Assembly: GCF_022095675.1 (NCBI RefSeq)
Contig: NZ_JAHYSG010000063.1
Coordinates: 1-64,000 of the forward strand
DNA from: Dactylosporangium sp. AC04546
GTDB taxonomy: Bacteria; Actinomycetota; Actinomycetes; Mycobacteriales; Micromonosporaceae
Direction: 5' to 3'
DNA length: 64,000 bases
The first letter of the stretch is position 1; each line of letters starts with the position of its first letter. This document shows, piece after piece, positions 7,807 through 16,388 of the stretch. The position numbers and the translations under genes are program-made. The notes under the pieces were generated by a model. The model had not been told where the DNA came from. It saw nothing but the letters and a program-made list of their open reading frames with translations, and ran no database searches.

Positions 7807-8364
7807 CGCCAGCAGTACCAGCAGTGCCGTCTCGGCGGCGAGCAGGAGGCGCTCGGCGAGGCCGATGAGCATCCGGTCGCCGAGGAACGCCGACCACACC
7901 ATCGCGAGGGCGAAGGCGCCGCTCAGCACCACCGCGCCGCGGATGCGGCGGGCGTCGCGCAGGCGCCCGGCGAGCAGCCAGCCGGCGACCGGCAGCGCGA
8001 CGAACGCCGCCACCGACGCGTAGCGGTGCACCGAACCGGCCACACTCAGCGGCAGGCCCGGCTCGTCGGTCGGCACCAGCGCGGCCACGGTCAGCCCGGC
8101 CGCCCACACCCCGAACAGCCCGGTCACCCAGCCGCGGACCCGCACACCGGAGCGGCGCAGCGCCATCAGCAGGACCAGCGACGCGGCCGCCATCACGAGC
8201 ATGGCCACGTCGGTCACCCCGCCGCGGTCGGAGACGGCGAAGTCGCTGACCGGCAGCGCCCACGGATCGAGGCCGTCGTTGGGATCGACATGCCCGTCGA
8301 GCACGAGGGCTCCCGCGAGGGCAAAGCCGGAAAGAGCAAGAAGCCGCAGATGTCGTACCGCCAC
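7663..8364 (-). CDS. DUF998-family membrane protein
   Basis: 233 residues with about six TM helices. The N-terminal segment (VDPNDGLDPWALPVSDFAVSDRGGVTDVAM), the GSVHRYASVAAF segment and the overall helix spacing match DUF998 integral membrane proteins of unknown function. The start is a GTG at 8364. The core ends near residue 190 (LLVLLALKDLR). The last 40 or so residues are Ala/Gly/Arg-rich and are encoded antisense to the App1 gene, so they look like read-through after loss of the ancestral stop. It may be co-expressed with the Hsp70-fusion gene upstream (34-nt gap). Confidence 0.8.
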   Translation of the reverse strand: MAVRHLRLLALSGFALAGALVLDGHVDPNDGLDPWALPVSDFAVSDRGGVTDVAMLVMAAASLVLLMALRRSGVRVRGWVTGLFGVWAAGLTVAALVPTDEPGLPLSVAGSVHRYASVAAFVALPVAGWLLAGRLRDARRIRGAVVLSGAFALAMVWSAFLGDRMLIGLAERLLLAAETALLVLLALKDLRVPQQAPEARAVGGAEPALGIGGDALGAVGRAREGAGQHGLRR

Positions 8365-8398
8365 AAGCTCATCCTGCTGCGACGGCCCGGCGAGTGGA

Positions 8399-11122
8399 TC
8401 AGGGCCGCGCCCCGGATCTTCTGGCCCGCAGGTACGAGGGAACCCCTACGGCGACCAGCACGCCCACGGCCACGATCGTGTAGGTCCAGGTCGAGACCGA
8501 CGAGAGGTCGAACGTCACGACCTTGCGCCAGTAGTAGAGGTCGAGCTCGCGGAGGTAGCCGCTGCTGCCATCGGTGGAGAACCAGTACTCCCAGAGCCCG
8601 GTCAGGAACACGTAGACGGCGATCACGGCGATCGTGATGCCGCCGGCGAGCCGGACGCGCGGGGTCCACGCCGGCCGCTTCGCCAGCACGTTGTGGACGG
8701 CGGCCGCGGCGACCAGGACCGCGCCGATCATGGCGGTCAGGCCCATGGCGTACGCCAGGTACCAGGTCAGGGCGCCGTCCATGTACAGCACGCCCCGCAT
8801 CGGGCGGATGTCGATGCGGTAGTCGTCGAAGTAGCGCCGCGCATATATGGTCTGGCCGCCCACCGACGCCTCCGCGAGCAGGAAGCCCAGGCCGGCCCAG
8901 AGCGCGATCCACGACAGCCGGGCGGCGCGGGCTCCGGCCGGGGCCAGCAGGCGGCTCGGCGCGGGCGGGCGCCTGCGGCCGACGAGCCGCCACACCCCGG
9001 CGCCGGCCAGGATCAGCGCGCCCGTGATCAGGAAGGCGAAGTCGGTCCCGCTGAAGTAGCTGCTTTCCGCCGTGAGCCGGTAGGCGATGCCGTCCGCGAG
9101 CCGGAACGACTGGCCGGCGTCCCAGAAGAGCGCGGCCAGGAATGTGGTGACCACGGCGCCGCCGGCGGCGATCAGGGCCGGGCCGAGCGCGCGGTACGCG
9201 GGCACGACCTGCGCCCCGGCCGTCACCACGATCAGGGCCATCGCCAGCAGGACGGCGATCGGCTTGGCCATGAGCGGGGTCATGACGCCGCTGAGCAGCG
9301 GGGACGAGCTGCCGAAGTCGCCGACGAGGAGGCTGAGCGACCCGGCCGCCAGTACGGCCAGCAGCGCCGCGAGCAGCACCCGGCCCCCGCGCCGGTGATC
9401 GGTCTGTCCGTCGGCCGGGCTCGGCGCGGGCACCTGGGCCGGTTTCGCGACCGGTGGAGCGGTCGGTGGAGCGGTCGGCGGTGCGGCCGAGGCGAACGGG
9501 GCCGGCGAGACCGGCATCGCGGCGGCGGGCGTGGCGGAGACCGGCGCTGCGGCGAACGACGTCGGCGGCCCGGACACAGGCGGCCCGGATATCGGCACGA
9601 AGGGGCCGGCTGGGGCGGGCGCCGGCGGCGCCGATGCCGGCGGGCTGGAGATCGGCGCGAAGGGGCTGACCGGGGCCACGGACGCGGGAGGTGCCGGCGG
9701 GCTGGGGATCGCGGCGAAGGGGTCGGCCGCGGACGCGGGAGGTGCCGGCTGGCTGGGGATCGCCCCGAATGAGCCGGCCGGAGCGGGCGCCGGGGCCGCG
9801 GACGCGGGCGATGCCGACGGGCTGGGGATCGCCGCGAACGGGTCGGCCGGAGCGGGCGCCGGGGCCGCGGACGCGGGCGGTGCCGGCGGGGCGGCCACCG
9901 GTGGCGAGACGGGCGCGGGCGGGACCGACGCCGTCGCCCGGGCGACCGGTGCCGGCGAGACGGGAACGGTCGGCCCGGCCGCAGGCGAGCTGGGGCCGAC
10001 CGGCGGCGACGTGGGGATCGGGGCGATCGGCGCGGGCTGTGGCGGTACCGGAGCGGCCATCGGCGCACCGGAAGCCAGCAGGCTGCCCTGGGCCACCACC
10101 AGCTCGGGCTGCTCCAGCACCACCGGGGCCACGCCGAGGGCGCGGTGCAGCAGGGTGGCCACGAGCGGCACGCGGCTGGCCCCGCCCACCAGGAAGACGC
10201 CGGCCAGGCGGTCGGCGGTCACGCCGCTGGTGAAGAGGGTCGCGGTGGTCAGCGCCACCGTCCGCTCCAGCCACGGCCGGGCGAGCGCCTCGAACTCGGG
10301 GCGGGTCAGGTGCAGGTCGACGTCGTACAGCGGCACCGCGAGGCCGGCCGTCGAGGCGCGGCTCAGCAGCTCCTTGACCGACCGGGCGTCGTCCCAGAGG
10401 GCCCGGCGGTGGCGGCGGTCCGGCGTGGTGGCCGGGGCCGCGAGGCGCTGCCAGAGTGCGGGGTCCTGCCCGGCGACCCGCTGGCCGGCCCAGTCGACGA
10501 TCGCCGCGTCGAGGTCGACGCCGCCGACGTCGTCGAGGCCCTGGGCGGCGACCACGTCCCAGCCACCGGCGGCGCGGCGCACGACGCTGATGTCGAAGGT
10601 GCCGCCGCCGAAGTCGTACACCACGACCGCATGGCCGTCCGGGACGTGGTGGCCGAGGACGGCGGTGAAGTACATCGCCGCCGCCACCGGCTCGGGCACC
10701 AGCTCGACGGCGGGCAGGCCGGCCCGCCCGGCCGCGTCCGCGAGCAGGGCGCGGCGAGTCGGGCCCCAGCCGGCGGGATGGGTGAGGACCGCGCCGCTCG
10801 GGGCCGCGCCGAGCGCCCGGCGGCCCTCCTCGGCCGCGCGGTGCAGGACCGCCCCGACGATCTGCGCGATCGGCAGGTCGCGGCCGCCGAGAAAGAGCGA
10901 CGACTCGTCGATGCGGCGCTTCGGGTGCGGCTCGTACGCGGCGGGGTCGAGCCGGGCGCTGCGCTCGGCGTCGCGGCCGACAAGCAGCGCGCCCTCGCCG
11001 TCGACGTAGACGGCGGACGGCAGCAGCGGGGAGGAGTCGAAGAGCAGCGCCTCGGTGCGGCCGTCGGGACGGGTGAACACGGCGACGGTGTGCGAGGTAC
11101 CGAAGTCGATGCCGAGACGCAT
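8399..11122 (-). CDS. Hsp70-family ATPase domain fused to a polytopic membrane domain
   Basis: 907 residues from an ATG at 11122 (MRLGIDFGTSHTVAVF); 25 codons of in-frame upstream sequence are rejected because the phosphate-1 loop should sit at the N-terminus. Residues 1-370 are a DnaK-like actin ATPase: GIDFGTSHT, VPEPVAAAMYF, VYDFGGGTFDIS and LVGGASRVP. Residues about 375-590 are low-complexity Ala/Pro with repeats of the type PFAAIPSPPAPPAS. The C-terminus (about 595-905) has about eight TM helices and no recognisable domain. The Hsp70 substrate-binding domain is missing. The layout suggests a membrane-tethered ATP switch on a flexible linker; function unknown. Confidence 0.88.
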   Translation of the reverse strand: MRLGIDFGTSHTVAVFTRPDGRTEALLFDSSPLLPSAVYVDGEGALLVGRDAERSARLDPAAYEPHPKRRIDESSLFLGGRDLPIAQIVGAVLHRAAEEGRRALGAAPSGAVLTHPAGWGPTRRALLADAAGRAGLPAVELVPEPVAAAMYFTAVLGHHVPDGHAVVVYDFGGGTFDISVVRRAAGGWDVVAAQGLDDVGGVDLDAAIVDWAGQRVAGQDPALWQRLAAPATTPDRRHRRALWDDARSVKELLSRASTAGLAVPLYDVDLHLTRPEFEALARPWLERTVALTTATLFTSGVTADRLAGVFLVGGASRVPLVATLLHRALGVAPVVLEQPELVVAQGSLLASGAPMAAPVPPQPAPIAPIPTSPPVGPSSPAAGPTVPVSPAPVARATASVPPAPVSPPVAAPPAPPASAAPAPAPADPFAAIPSPSASPASAAPAPAPAGSFGAIPSQPAPPASAADPFAAIPSPPAPPASVAPVSPFAPISSPPASAPPAPAPAGPFVPISGPPVSGPPTSFAAAPVSATPAAAMPVSPAPFASAAPPTAPPTAPPVAKPAQVPAPSPADGQTDHRRGGRVLLAALLAVLAAGSLSLLVGDFGSSSPLLSGVMTPLMAKPIAVLLAMALIVVTAGAQVVPAYRALGPALIAAGGAVVTTFLAALFWDAGQSFRLADGIAYRLTAESSYFSGTDFAFLITGALILAGAGVWRLVGRRRPPAPSRLLAPAGARAARLSWIALWAGLGFLLAEASVGGQTIYARRYFDDYRIDIRPMRGVLYMDGALTWYLAYAMGLTAMIGAVLVAAAAVHNVLAKRPAWTPRVRLAGGITIAVIAVYVFLTGLWEYWFSTDGSSGYLRELDLYYWRKVVTFDLSSVSTWTYTIVAVGVLVAVGVPSYLRARRSGARP
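9540..9900 (-). repeat. Imperfect repeats coding an Ala/Pro linker
   Basis: Within the Hsp70-fusion gene this stretch holds four to five imperfect in-frame repeats coding units like APAPAPAxPFAAIPSPPAPPAS. Both DNA and protein are repetitive, so copy number could change by slippage without breaking the frame. It forms the linker between the ATPase and membrane domains. Confidence 0.7.
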
Positions 11123-11339
11123 GTGACGGACGTTAATGGGTCGACGCCACCACTGTCGGTAACCGTTCGGGCGTACCTGGTCGGCCGTTCGCATCACTCG
11201 AACGAGTGATCTGGGTCACTATTGATCGGGTGGAGCAGCCCTTTCATGGGGCGCGTCACACTCCACACAAACCGTGCGCTGCGCAAGAGGAATGCGGTAG
11301 GTAGGCTGACCGTCGGTCTCGTCCAGTCAGGCGCCGCCC

Positions 11340-11500
11340 CCGGTGCCGGGCGGGGCTGCCGCCTAATCGCCGTCCGCGGCGAGCCGGGGACCCACCGTAA
11401 CGTTGGGGTGAATCTACCGTCCCGCTCTCTGGGTCGGTGGTAGGGGTCGTTCCGTCCCGAACCCGTCAGCTAACTCGGTCGGCGGCCGACGGAAGGAACA
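11340..11500 (+). ncRNA. ydaO/yuaA-type cyclic di-AMP riboswitch
   Basis: The 387-bp gap before the secreted protein gene holds the conserved ydaO core: CCGGGGACCCA followed by TTGGGGTGAATC near 11387-11414, then TTCCGTCCCGAACCCGTCAG and CTAACTCGGTCGGCGG near 11450-11490, closing with GACGGAAGGA before the start at 11510. These blocks match in order and spacing the actinobacterial form of the class that binds c-di-AMP. In actinobacteria it usually controls cell-wall hydrolase or resuscitation-factor genes, shutting them off when the nucleotide is abundant, which suits the gene here. The 5' boundary is approximate. The rest of the gap (11123-11339) shows no gene. Confidence 0.9.
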
Positions 11501-11509
11501 ACGAACCAG

Positions 11510-12526
11510 ATGTCATCCCGACATCCCTATCGGCGTGTGATCGGCGCCATGCTGGCTGCGCTGGTGCTCGGGGGGCTCGCCGCCACGCCCGCCGCCGCCG
11601 AGCCGGGCGACACGCCGGGCGACGAGGGTTCCAACCCGACGCTCGCCCAGGTCCTCGACGAGACGACCCGTGCCTGGATCGAGGCCAGGGACCGCTACGA
11701 CGCCTCGGTGAAGCACCAGGCGGAGCTGACCGCGCAGCTGCAGGCCACGGAGGCCCGGCTCGCGACGCTCAACGACCAGGTGACCTCGATCGCCGTCGCC
11801 GCCTACCGCACCGGTCCGCTCAGCACGTTCGCCGTGCTGATCGACTCCGGCGACCCCGACAGCTTTGCCCAGCGCGCCGGCTCGATCGACGAGCTGGCCC
11901 GCCACAACGACAACGTGCTGCGCGAGTTCAACCAGCTCAAGAAGAGCCAGACCGAGCAGAAGGCGGCCCTCGACGCCGAGGTGCTGACCCAGCGGCAGCA
12001 GGTCGAGACCATGGCCGCCAAGAAGAAGGAGTCGGAGAAGGCGCTCTCTCAGGCCGGTGGCCCGAGCAACGGCTTCGTCTCCGCCAACCTTCCGCTGGCC
12101 GACCCGGTGAAGCGCAACGCCAACGGCTCACTGCCGAAGGAGTCGTGCAACCAGAACGACCCGACGACCACCGGCTGCATCACGCCGCGCATGCTGCACG
12201 CCATGCAGCAGGCCCAGGCGGCCGGCTTCAAGCGGTTCGTCTCCTGCTACCGCCCGAGTGGGCCCTACGAGCACCCGAAGGGCCGCGCCTGCGACTTCTC
12301 GGTGCAGGCGAAGTCAGGCTTCGGTGGCAACGCGACCGGCGAGGACAAGGTCTACGGCGCCAACCTGGCGACGTACTTCGTGAAGAACGCCGACCGCCTC
12401 GGCGTCATGTACGTCATCTGGTATCGACAAGTGTGGACACCTGCGGTCGGCTGGCACCATTACAGCGGCGTCGGCGGCGATCCCTCCAGTGACCACACCA
12501 ACCACGTGCACCTCTCGATCCTCTGA
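11510..12526 (+). CDS. Secreted coiled-coil protein with ARB_07466-like C-terminal domain, riboswitch-controlled
   Basis: 338 residues. A signal peptide (cleavage near TPAAAEPGD) is followed by a long coiled coil (about 45-185: DETTRAWIEARDRYDASVKHQAELTAQLQ through EAEVLTQRQQ-type heptads). A C-terminal domain (about 225-338) has CITPRMLHAMQQAQ, CDFSVQ, VIWYRQVW and SSDHTNHVHLSI. The HxxH-like end and conserved Asp/His resemble the ARB_07466 domain often seen in mycobacterial and streptomycete cell-wall proteins beside NlpC/P60 and M23 enzymes. The coiled coil is like those of RipA/PcsB-type cell-separation proteins. A wall-remodelling role fits its c-di-AMP riboswitch; catalysis is unproven. 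Confidence 0.88.
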   Translation: MSSRHPYRRVIGAMLAALVLGGLAATPAAAEPGDTPGDEGSNPTLAQVLDETTRAWIEARDRYDASVKHQAELTAQLQATEARLATLNDQVTSIAVAAYRTGPLSTFAVLIDSGDPDSFAQRAGSIDELARHNDNVLREFNQLKKSQTEQKAALDAEVLTQRQQVETMAAKKKESEKALSQAGGPSNGFVSANLPLADPVKRNANGSLPKESCNQNDPTTTGCITPRMLHAMQQAQAAGFKRFVSCYRPSGPYEHPKGRACDFSVQAKSGFGGNATGEDKVYGANLATYFVKNADRLGVMYVIWYRQVWTPAVGWHHYSGVGGDPSSDHTNHVHLSIL

Positions 12527-12606
12527 CGTTTGACCTCACATTCGCGGGCGGCCGGCCGATAGGGAAACTGTCGACCGGCCGCCGTGCGTTTGAGGGGACC
12601 ACCGCA

Positions 12607-12816
12607 GTGAAGTACCGACTCGTGACCCGCAGCGACTTCGACGGGCTCGTGTGCGCCGTTCTCCTGCGTCACCTCGGCGACATCACCTTCGTGCACCCCA
12701 AGGACGTGCAGGACGGCACGGTCGAGGTCGGTCCGGACGACGCCGAGCGGGTGCTGGCCGAGCTCATCGACAAGGTCGGCACCGCGGTCCCTGTATCTCA
12801 AGGGAACCGTAAATAA
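12607..12816 (+). pseudogene. Truncated DHH-type phosphoesterase (exopolyphosphatase-like) stump
   Basis: A 69-codon ORF with GTG start. The first 45 residues (MKYRLVTRSDFDGLVCAVLL, then ITFVHPKDVQDGTVEV) match the N-terminus of actinobacterial DHH-superfamily exopolyphosphatase-like proteins, including the first Asp motif SDFDG. Normal members are about 300 residues and go on to the DHH motif and DHHA1 domain. Here the sequence switches to ERVLAELIDKVGTAVPVSQGNRK and stops. All later metal ligands are lost, so I call it a deletion remnant, although an expressed 69-residue peptide is possible. Confidence 0.7.
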
Positions 12817-12914
12817 CCTTCATAAAACGATGACGTTCGCTCCATGCGGGTGCTCCGGCTGGTCGGATGGGTGCCGGTCCTGGGAGTCGTGCTCGTTAGA
12901 GGGAGTGATCGAAG

Positions 12915-14027
12915 GTGTCGAGAGTGCGCCTGCTGGCGACGCTCGCCGCGGTGGCCATCGTGGGCGGCGTCGTAGCGGTCTTCAACATGCTGCCGGCGTC
13001 CGCCGCCACGTGCGCCGCGCAGTGGAACGCCTCGGCGGTCTACACGGGCGGGATGACCGCCTCGCTGAACGGCCGCAACTACCGTGCCAAGTGGTGGACG
13101 CAGAACGAGCGCCCGCCCGGCACGTCCGGCGTCTGGGAGGATCAGGGCACCTGCGGCGGCAGCACGCCGAACCCGCCGACGCAGACCGGCACCACCGGCG
13201 CGTGCAGCTTCCCCGCGTGGCAGCAGGGCCGCAACTACGTCACCGGCGACATCGTGAAGTTCACGGATGGCAAGTACTACATCGCCGAGCACGACAACCC
13301 GGGGTACAGCCCGGTCATCAGCACCTGGTACTGGGACCCGTACACCTGCTCCGGCGGTGGCGGCGGTACCACGCCGCCTCCCACCACGCAGCCTCCGTCG
13401 AGCGGCGGCTTCGTGGTCAGCGAGGCCCAGTTCAACCAGATGTTCCCGAGCCGGAACCAGTTCTACACGTACCAGGGCCTGGTCAACGCGCTGTCGGCCT
13501 ACCCGGCGTTCGCGCGGACCGGCTCGGACGCGGCCCGCAAGCAGGAGGCCGCCGCCTTCCTCGCCAACGTGAACCACGAGACGGGCGGGCTGGTCTACAT
13601 CGTCGAGCAGAACACCGCGAACTACCCGCACTACTGCGACATGAGCCAGCCGTACGGCTGCCCGGCCGGCCAGGCCGCCTACTACGGGCGCGGCCCGATC
13701 CAGCTGAGCTGGAACTTCAACTACAAGGCCGCCGGTGACGCGCTCGGCATCGACCTGCTGCACAACCCCAACCTCGTGCAGACCGATCCGGCGGTCGCCA
13801 TGAAGACGGCGCTGTGGTACTGGAACACCCAGAGCGGCCCGGGCACCATGACCCCGCACAACGCCATGGTCAACGGGGCCGGCTTCGGTGAGACGATCCG
13901 CAGCATCAACGGCAGCCTGGAATGCGGCGGGCGCAACCCGGCCCAGGTCCAGAGTCGGGTCCAGGCGTACCAGCGCTTCACGCAGATCCTGGGCGTCGGG
14001 GTCGGCCCCGGCAACCTGTCCTGCTGA
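12915..14027 (+). CDS. Secreted family 19 chitinase with two chitin-binding modules
   Basis: 370 residues, GTG start. Signal peptide to about residue 31 (LPASAA). A first small carbohydrate-binding module (about 32-80; CAAQWNASAVYTGG) and a second CBM5/12-like module (about 96-150; WQQGRNYVTGDIVKF, WYWDPYTC) are joined by Thr/Pro/Gly linkers to a GH19 domain (about 168-370). The catalytic Glu lies in ANVNHETGGL and the second acidic residue in YIVEQNTANYPHYC. YYGRGPIQLSWNFNY is the family signature. The enzyme cleaves chitin with inversion outside the cell. The layout matches streptomycete ChiC/ChiF-type enzymes. An inverted repeat follows at 14044. Confidence 0.95.
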   Translation: MSRVRLLATLAAVAIVGGVVAVFNMLPASAATCAAQWNASAVYTGGMTASLNGRNYRAKWWTQNERPPGTSGVWEDQGTCGGSTPNPPTQTGTTGACSFPAWQQGRNYVTGDIVKFTDGKYYIAEHDNPGYSPVISTWYWDPYTCSGGGGGTTPPPTTQPPSSGGFVVSEAQFNQMFPSRNQFYTYQGLVNALSAYPAFARTGSDAARKQEAAAFLANVNHETGGLVYIVEQNTANYPHYCDMSQPYGCPAGQAAYYGRGPIQLSWNFNYKAAGDALGIDLLHNPNLVQTDPAVAMKTALWYWNTQSGPGTMTPHNAMVNGAGFGETIRSINGSLECGGRNPAQVQSRVQAYQRFTQILGVGVGPGNLSC

Positions 14028-14043
14028 GGTTCGTAGCGAGCTC

Positions 14044-14073
14044 GGTAGCCGCGGAGGGGGTTCCGCGGCTACC
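14044..14073. terminator. Strong hairpin between convergent genes
   Basis: GGTAGCCGCGGA pairs perfectly with TCCGCGGCTACC around a GGGGGT loop. It lies 17 bp after the chitinase stop and contains the stop codon of the convergent AraC gene. There is no T-run, which is common for actinomycete terminators; it could serve both genes. Confidence 0.65.
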
Positions 14074-15022
14074 GCACACTTCCGGGTGACACCCCGAACT
14101 CGCGCTTGAAGGCCCGGCTGAACGCCGCCTCAGACGCGTAGCCGAAGCGCCGAGCCACCGCCGAGAGGGGCTCGGCGCTTCGGTTGAGGTGGGCTCGGGC
14201 CAGTTGCAGGCGCCACTCCGTGAGGTACCGCATCGCCGGCTCACCGACGAGGTCGGTGAAGCGGGCCGAGAACGCCGATCGCGACATGCCCGCCTCCCGG
14301 GCCAGTGACTGCACGCTCCAGTCGCGGGCGGGCGCGCGATGGATCGACCGCAGCGCCCGCCCGACCTGGTCGTCACGCAGCGCCGCCAGCCAGCCCTGCC
14401 GAGCGTCCGGCGCCGAGTCGAGCCAGGTGCGGATCGCCTGGATGACCAGGATGTCGGCCAGCCTCGTGATCATCGTTTCGCCGCCCGGCCGCAGCTCGGC
14501 CGCCTCCCGCGCGATGAACCGCAGCGTGCTGCTCAGCCAGCCGGCGTCGTCGGCCTCCCACGCGTCGAGGTGCAGCACCCTCGGCAGCTGCCCGACGAGC
14601 CGGCGCGCGGCGACGTGGTCGACCTCCATGACCCCGTACGTGATGTGGGTCCGCGCCCCGCCCCCGCCATGGCGCAGGATCTCGTACCGCTCGCTGACCT
14701 TCTCGACGGGCAGGTCGAACAGCGGATCCGCCGGTGCGTCGGGGCTGCTGCGCAGCCGGTGCGGCGTGCCGTGCGGGACGAGGCTCATGCTGCCCTGGCG
14801 GAGCAGCCGCGGCGGCTCGCCGTCGACCTCCAGCCAGGCCTCGCCCACCGTCACCACCTGGAGCGTCATCACGCCGTCGAGGCGCGGGATGGCGACGCCC
14901 CACGGCGCGGTGCACTCGGCCCGGCAGTACAGCGTGCCGGTGAGGTGCAGCAGGTGCAGCGCCTCACCGAGCGGGTCCCCGGCGGGCGGCAGCGGCATGC
15001 GTGGCGTGTCCACGTCGTCCAT
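14069..15022 (-). CDS. AraC-family regulator with cupin sensor domain
   Basis: 317 residues from the ATG at 15022 with GGAGG just upstream; a longer in-frame start at 15085 lacks such support. The N-terminal half (about 15-180) is a cupin-type domain (TLYCRAECTAPWGVAIP, SMSLVPHGTPHRL) and the C-terminal about 100 residues are a double HTH: SVQSLAREAGMSRSAFSARFTDLVG and LSAVARRFGYASEAAFSRAFKREFGVSPG. It is divergent from the NmrA-like oxidoreductase gene 113 bp away, so it probably controls that gene and its DUF4345 partner. Confidence 0.92.
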   Translation of the reverse strand: MDDVDTPRMPLPPAGDPLGEALHLLHLTGTLYCRAECTAPWGVAIPRLDGVMTLQVVTVGEAWLEVDGEPPRLLRQGSMSLVPHGTPHRLRSSPDAPADPLFDLPVEKVSERYEILRHGGGGARTHITYGVMEVDHVAARRLVGQLPRVLHLDAWEADDAGWLSSTLRFIAREAAELRPGGETMITRLADILVIQAIRTWLDSAPDARQGWLAALRDDQVGRALRSIHRAPARDWSVQSLAREAGMSRSAFSARFTDLVGEPAMRYLTEWRLQLARAHLNRSAEPLSAVARRFGYASEAAFSRAFKREFGVSPGSVR

Positions 15023-15135
15023 GGTGCCTCCATCGCTGGACGATCGGCAAGGTCTTACGGATCTCGTGTGATTGTTCGTCTCCATTCCGGGCGGCAGGCT
15101 GGACGCACTGGCAACTGATTCGGAGGTACCGTCAA

Positions 15136-15930
15136 ATGTCCATGCTTGTCATCGGAGCCACCGGCAAGACAGGCCGGCGCGTCGCCCAGCGGCTCGCCGA
15201 GGCCGGCGTGGCGGTCCGCGGTGTCTCGCGCCCGGTCTTCGACTGGGAGCGCCGCGAGACGTGGGCACCGGCATTGACCGGCGTCTCGGCCGCCTACGTC
15301 ACGTACTCGCCGGACCTGGCCGCGCCGGGCGCCGCCGAGGCCGTCGAGGCGTTCGTGAAGACCGCGACCGACGCGGGCGTCGACCGCCTGGTGCTGCTGT
15401 CGGGGCGCGGCGAGGCGGGCGCGGAGCGCTGCGAGCAGTTGATGCGCGCGAGCGACGTCGTCCTGCGGGCCTCGTGGTTCAACCAGAACTTCAGCGAGGG
15501 CCACCTGCTGGACTCGGTGCTGTCCGGCGTCATCGCCCTCCCGGCCGGCGAGGTGGCCGAGCCGTTCACCGACGTCGATGACATCGCGGACGTCGCGGTG
15601 GCCGCGCTGACCGAGGACCGGCACGCCGGCCGCCTGTACGAGCTGACGGGCCCGCGCCTGCTGACGTTCGCGGACGCCGCGGCCGAGATCGCCGAGGCCT
15701 CCGGCCGGGACGTGGCGTACGTGTCGCTGCCGGCGGCGGACTTCCACGCCGCGCTGGTCCCGACGCTGGGCCCGGCGCTGGCGGACCTGCTGACGGCGCT
15801 GTGCGAGGAGGTCTTCGACGGTCGCAACGCGTCGCTGACCGACGGCGTGCAGGAGGCCCTGGGCCGCGCGCCGCGCGACTTCGCCGACTTCTGCGCCGCC
15901 GCGGTGGCCTCGGGCGCGTGGGCGCGGTGA
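15136..15930 (+). CDS. NmrA-like NAD(P)-binding oxidoreductase
   Basis: 264 residues. A Rossmann domain opens at once with MSMLVIGATGKTGRRVAQRL (GxTGxxG). WFNQNF and the PFTDVDDIADVAVAAL segment are typical of the atypical short-chain dehydrogenase NmrA/azoreductase-like group. No classical Tyr-Lys catalytic pair is obvious, so it may be a redox sensor or a quinone/azo reductase. Its stop overlaps the GTG of the next gene (GTGA), so the two are translationally coupled. The divergent AraC gene is its likely regulator. Confidence 0.88.
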   Translation: MSMLVIGATGKTGRRVAQRLAEAGVAVRGVSRPVFDWERRETWAPALTGVSAAYVTYSPDLAAPGAAEAVEAFVKTATDAGVDRLVLLSGRGEAGAERCEQLMRASDVVLRASWFNQNFSEGHLLDSVLSGVIALPAGEVAEPFTDVDDIADVAVAALTEDRHAGRLYELTGPRLLTFADAAAEIAEASGRDVAYVSLPAADFHAALVPTLGPALADLLTALCEEVFDGRNASLTDGVQEALGRAPRDFADFCAAAVASGAWAR

Positions 15931-16316
15931 AGCCGATCCTGCTCGTGGCGGGCCTGGTGGCGGTGGCGATCGGTGGCTTCGCCCTCCTGCTCCCGGTCTC
16001 GTTCCGGGCGTCGTACGGCATCGACGCGGCGGGCGACCTGAGCCTGCTGAACGAGACCCGAGCCTTCGGCGGCGGCTTGCTGGCGGTGGGTGTGGCGATC
16101 GCCTGGGGCGGCTTCACCCGCACGTTGGCGGCTCCGGCGGCGCTGCTGGGCACGGCGGTGTACGGCGCGTACGGCCTGTCCCGCCTGCTGAGCCTGGCCA
16201 CGGACGGCCGCCCGGACGGCGGCCTTCTGCTCGCGGGCGCGGTGGAGCTGCTCTTGGCCGCGGCCTGCGCGACGGTCGTCCCGAGAGCGAGGAGGTCGGC
16301 CCTGGCGTCGTCGTGA
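15927..16316 (+). CDS. DUF4345-like four-helix membrane protein
   Basis: 129 residues beginning VKPILLVAGLVAVAIGGFALL, with four TM helices and the conserved loop GIDAAGDLSLLNETRAFGGGLL, matching DUF4345. It starts at a GTG overlapping the stop of the NmrA-like gene, so both are made together. Function unknown; such proteins commonly accompany AraC- and SDR-type genes. Confidence 0.8.
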   Translation: MKPILLVAGLVAVAIGGFALLLPVSFRASYGIDAAGDLSLLNETRAFGGGLLAVGVAIAWGGFTRTLAAPAALLGTAVYGAYGLSRLLSLATDGRPDGGLLLAGAVELLLAAACATVVPRARRSALASS

Positions 16317-16388
16317 TCACGGGAAACTTCGTCCCTCCCGGCCGTCCGTCATGTCGGCTGGGAGGGCGCGAATCGCTACAGTTGCGCC

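Noticed and set aside
9540..9900. CRISPR-like array in the repetitive linker region
   Set aside because: The repeats are imperfect, in frame, Pro/Ala-coding and have no unique spacers; no CRISPR array was seen anywhere in the window.
12817..12914. Second riboswitch before the chitinase gene
   Set aside because: The 98-bp gap has no conserved blocks of ydaO or another class that I can see.
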